7,628 nucleotides of DNA, taken from an uncultured Balneolaceae bacterium (GTDB lineage: Bacteria > Bacteroidota > Rhodothermia > Balneolales > Balneolaceae). Location: positions 1 through 7,628 of the forward strand of contig CALKWT010000198.1 of NCBI GenBank assembly GCA_938003885.1. Direction: 5' to 3'. The first letter of the stretch is position 1. Each line of letters opens with the position of its first letter. A program made the position numbers and the translations under genes. Of this stretch, positions 6,207 to 7,628 are shown one piece after another. The notes beneath the pieces are model-generated. The model did not search any database. It was not told the origin of the DNA and saw only the letters and a list, made by a program, of their open reading frames with translations.

Positions 6207-7628
6207 ATGTCTTCAAAATTTTCCATGATTCTCGTATTACTCTTTATGTTTTCAGTAACTTTTGTCTATGCGCAGAGCCCGGCTTCCATCTCTGTGCATA
6301 AACAGGTAAAGCCGGTATTTAAAGGGGAGGTTCATAACCCGGTATTGAAGTTTGAAGTGATGACATCCCAAAACGATGTGGAGGCCGGACAATTTGACCT
6401 TCAGATCGGAGAATCCACCGCCCGCCTGATTGATGCGATTGAGATTTATTATACCGGAAGTGAACAAAGTTTTTCAGCACAGCAGCTGGCGGGAAGAGCC
6501 GGGAATATCTCTGCAGAAACATCTGTTCAGGTAAACCAGCCCCTTGAGCAAGGAAGAAACTATTTTTGGGTTTCTGTCCGCCTCAATGATTCTGCATCCC
6601 TGACTGATCTGCTGGAGATCAACTCCAAATCTGTTCAGCTGAACGGGACCGGCTATCACGCAGAAAGCGACCGGCCTCATGTGGCTCTCAGGCCAGCTGT
6701 AAAAGTTCGTAGCGGCGGGCAAGATGATGTCCACACCTACCGGATTCCGGGCATGGCCACCTCCAATGGTGGCACACTGCTCGCCGTTTATGATATCCGC
6801 CGGGATAATTCTGGTGATCTGCAAGGGGATATTGATGTAGGACTTAGCAGAAGCACCGATGGAGGAGAGACCTGGGAACCGATGCAGGTGATTATGGATA
6901 TGGGGGAATGGGGAGGACGGCCGCAGAGAGAGAATGGTATTGGAGATCCAGCCATCCTGATCGACCGGAATACGGGAACCATCTGGGTGGCAGCGCTCTG
7001 GATCCACGGTTACCCCGATACCCATGCCTGGTTTTCATCTCGTCAAGGTATGGAACCAGCACAGACCGGCCAGTTTATGCTGGTAAAAAGTGAAGATGAC
7101 GGACGAACGTGGTCGGAGCCAATCAATATTACCGATCAGATCAAACAGCCTGAGTGGCATCTGCTGCTGATGGGACCCGGAAATGGGATCACAATGAGCG
7201 ATGGCACCCTTGTGTTTGCTGCACAGTATAAGGATGAAAACGAAATGCCCTGGTCCACCATCGTTTACAGTAGAGATGGTGGAGAAAACTGGAGCATCGG
7301 GGTGCCTGTACGTTCCAATACAACAGAAGCGCAGGTGGTAGAAACCGGGGAAGGTACACTTATGATTAATATGCGTGATAATCGGGGTGGGGCAAGGGCC
7401 GTCTATACCACCCGGAATCTGGGAGCCAGCTGGGAGGAACACGCCAGTTCCCGGGTGCTGTTACAGGAACCCGTGAGTATGGCCAGTCTGATTCGTTCGA
7501 GCCCGGCTGGAAGCGGGTATCGTCACAACTATCTGCTTTTTTCTAATCCCAATAGCACATCTGCACGTGTAAATATGACGGTGCGGCTGAGCAGGGATGA
7601 TGGCAAGAGCTGGCCGCTGAATCAGCAA
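6207..7628 (+). CDS. Secreted GH33 sialidase (neuraminidase), C-terminus cut by window edge
   Basis: This exo-sialidase should release terminal sialic acids from glycoconjugates outside the cytoplasm. The 474 codons present are open to the edge. Residues 1-22 form a Sec signal peptide (cleavage after VYA). Residues about 25-155 match the BNR-associated N-terminal domain of Bacteroides-type sialidases, and the six-bladed catalytic propeller starts near 160. YRIP at 178-181 carries the first triad Arg (R179). By spacing against known sialidases, D204 is the acid/base, E374 (in NTTEAQV) the partner of the tyrosine nucleophile, and R393 (in MRDNRGG) and R454 the other triad arginines. Asp boxes sit at 216-223, 295-302, 355-362 and 462-469, with a degenerate one at 402-409. 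The tyrosine nucleophile should fall just past the edge, with perhaps 60-70 residues missing. The ATG at 6207 is chosen because it directly precedes the signal peptide. No sialic-acid transport or catabolism gene is visible in the window. Confidence 0.94.
   Translation, partial: MSSKFSMILVLLFMFSVTFVYAQSPASISVHKQVKPVFKGEVHNPVLKFEVMTSQNDVEAGQFDLQIGESTARLIDAIEIYYTGSEQSFSAQQLAGRAGNISAETSVQVNQPLEQGRNYFWVSVRLNDSASLTDLLEINSKSVQLNGTGYHAESDRPHVALRPAVKVRSGGQDDVHTYRIPGMATSNGGTLLAVYDIRRDNSGDLQGDIDVGLSRSTDGGETWEPMQVIMDMGEWGGRPQRENGIGDPAILIDRNTGTIWVAALWIHGYPDTHAWFSSRQGMEPAQTGQFMLVKSEDDGRTWSEPINITDQIKQPEWHLLLMGPGNGITMSDGTLVFAAQYKDENEMPWSTIVYSRDGGENWSIGVPVRSNTTEAQVVETGEGTLMINMRDNRGGARAVYTTRNLGASWEEHASSRVLLQEPVSMASLIRSSPAGSGYRHNYLLFSNPNSTSARVNMTVRLSRDDGKSWPLNQQ

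Noticed and set aside
6474..7025. Minus-strand open frame of 183 codons
   Set aside because: It is antisense to the sialidase catalytic domain, where Asp boxes and catalytic residues fix the coding strand.
7035..7442. Minus-strand open frame of 135 codons
   Set aside because: It is a shadow of the sialidase gene; the plus frame there encodes Asp boxes, E374 and R393.

Overview
The window looks like a chromosomal segment from a Bacteroidota-type bacterium. The phylum-level call is inference; a Balneolota/Rhodothermota-like lineage would fit. The reasons are a PorD (DUF4835) gene, a PorV/PorQ-type outer-membrane protein, a helix-hairpin-helix/outer-membrane protein of a kind common in that group, a Bacteroides-like secreted sialidase, AT-rich intergenic leaders, and the near absence of Shine-Dalgarno sequences. 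I see no tRNA, rRNA, CRISPR array, transposase or phage gene. Gene density is high and the longest gene-free stretch is about 210 bases.

Layout: (1) 1-242, minus strand: the N-terminal part of a lipoprotein that starts like a lipocalin-type domain, cut by the window edge. (2) 420-3537, minus strand: a two-gene unit. The upstream gene is a PorV/PorQ-like outer-membrane protein. Only 4 bases later comes a large protein with a signal-peptide-like segment, an acidic linker, two helix-hairpin-helix DNA-binding motifs and about 550 residues with outer-membrane beta-barrel character. (3) 3749-4681, plus strand: porD, divergent from that unit, with two hairpins in the shared upstream region. (4) 4693-5064, minus strand: a small histidine-rich membrane protein of unknown family, tail to tail with porD. 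(5) 5231-6013, plus strand: rsmA (ksgA), the 16S rRNA dimethyladenosine methyltransferase. (6) 6207 to the right edge, plus strand: a secreted GH33 sialidase with an N-terminal beta-sandwich domain, cut shortly before its expected tyrosine nucleophile.

How the genes fit together: the left half is an envelope region, with four predicted exported products in a row (lipoprotein, HhH/barrel, PorV-like, PorD). PorD and the PorV/PorQ class both belong to the type IX secretion world, so their divergent placement is suggestive but not proof of joint function. The most intriguing unit is the PorV-like plus HhH/barrel pair, which puts a ComEA-like DNA-binding module on a protein predicted to be anchored in the outer membrane. 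Its function has not been established as far as I know. rsmA is a housekeeping gene. The sialidase stands apart, with its own 193-base upstream gap, and points to scavenging sialic acids from host or algal/animal glycans.
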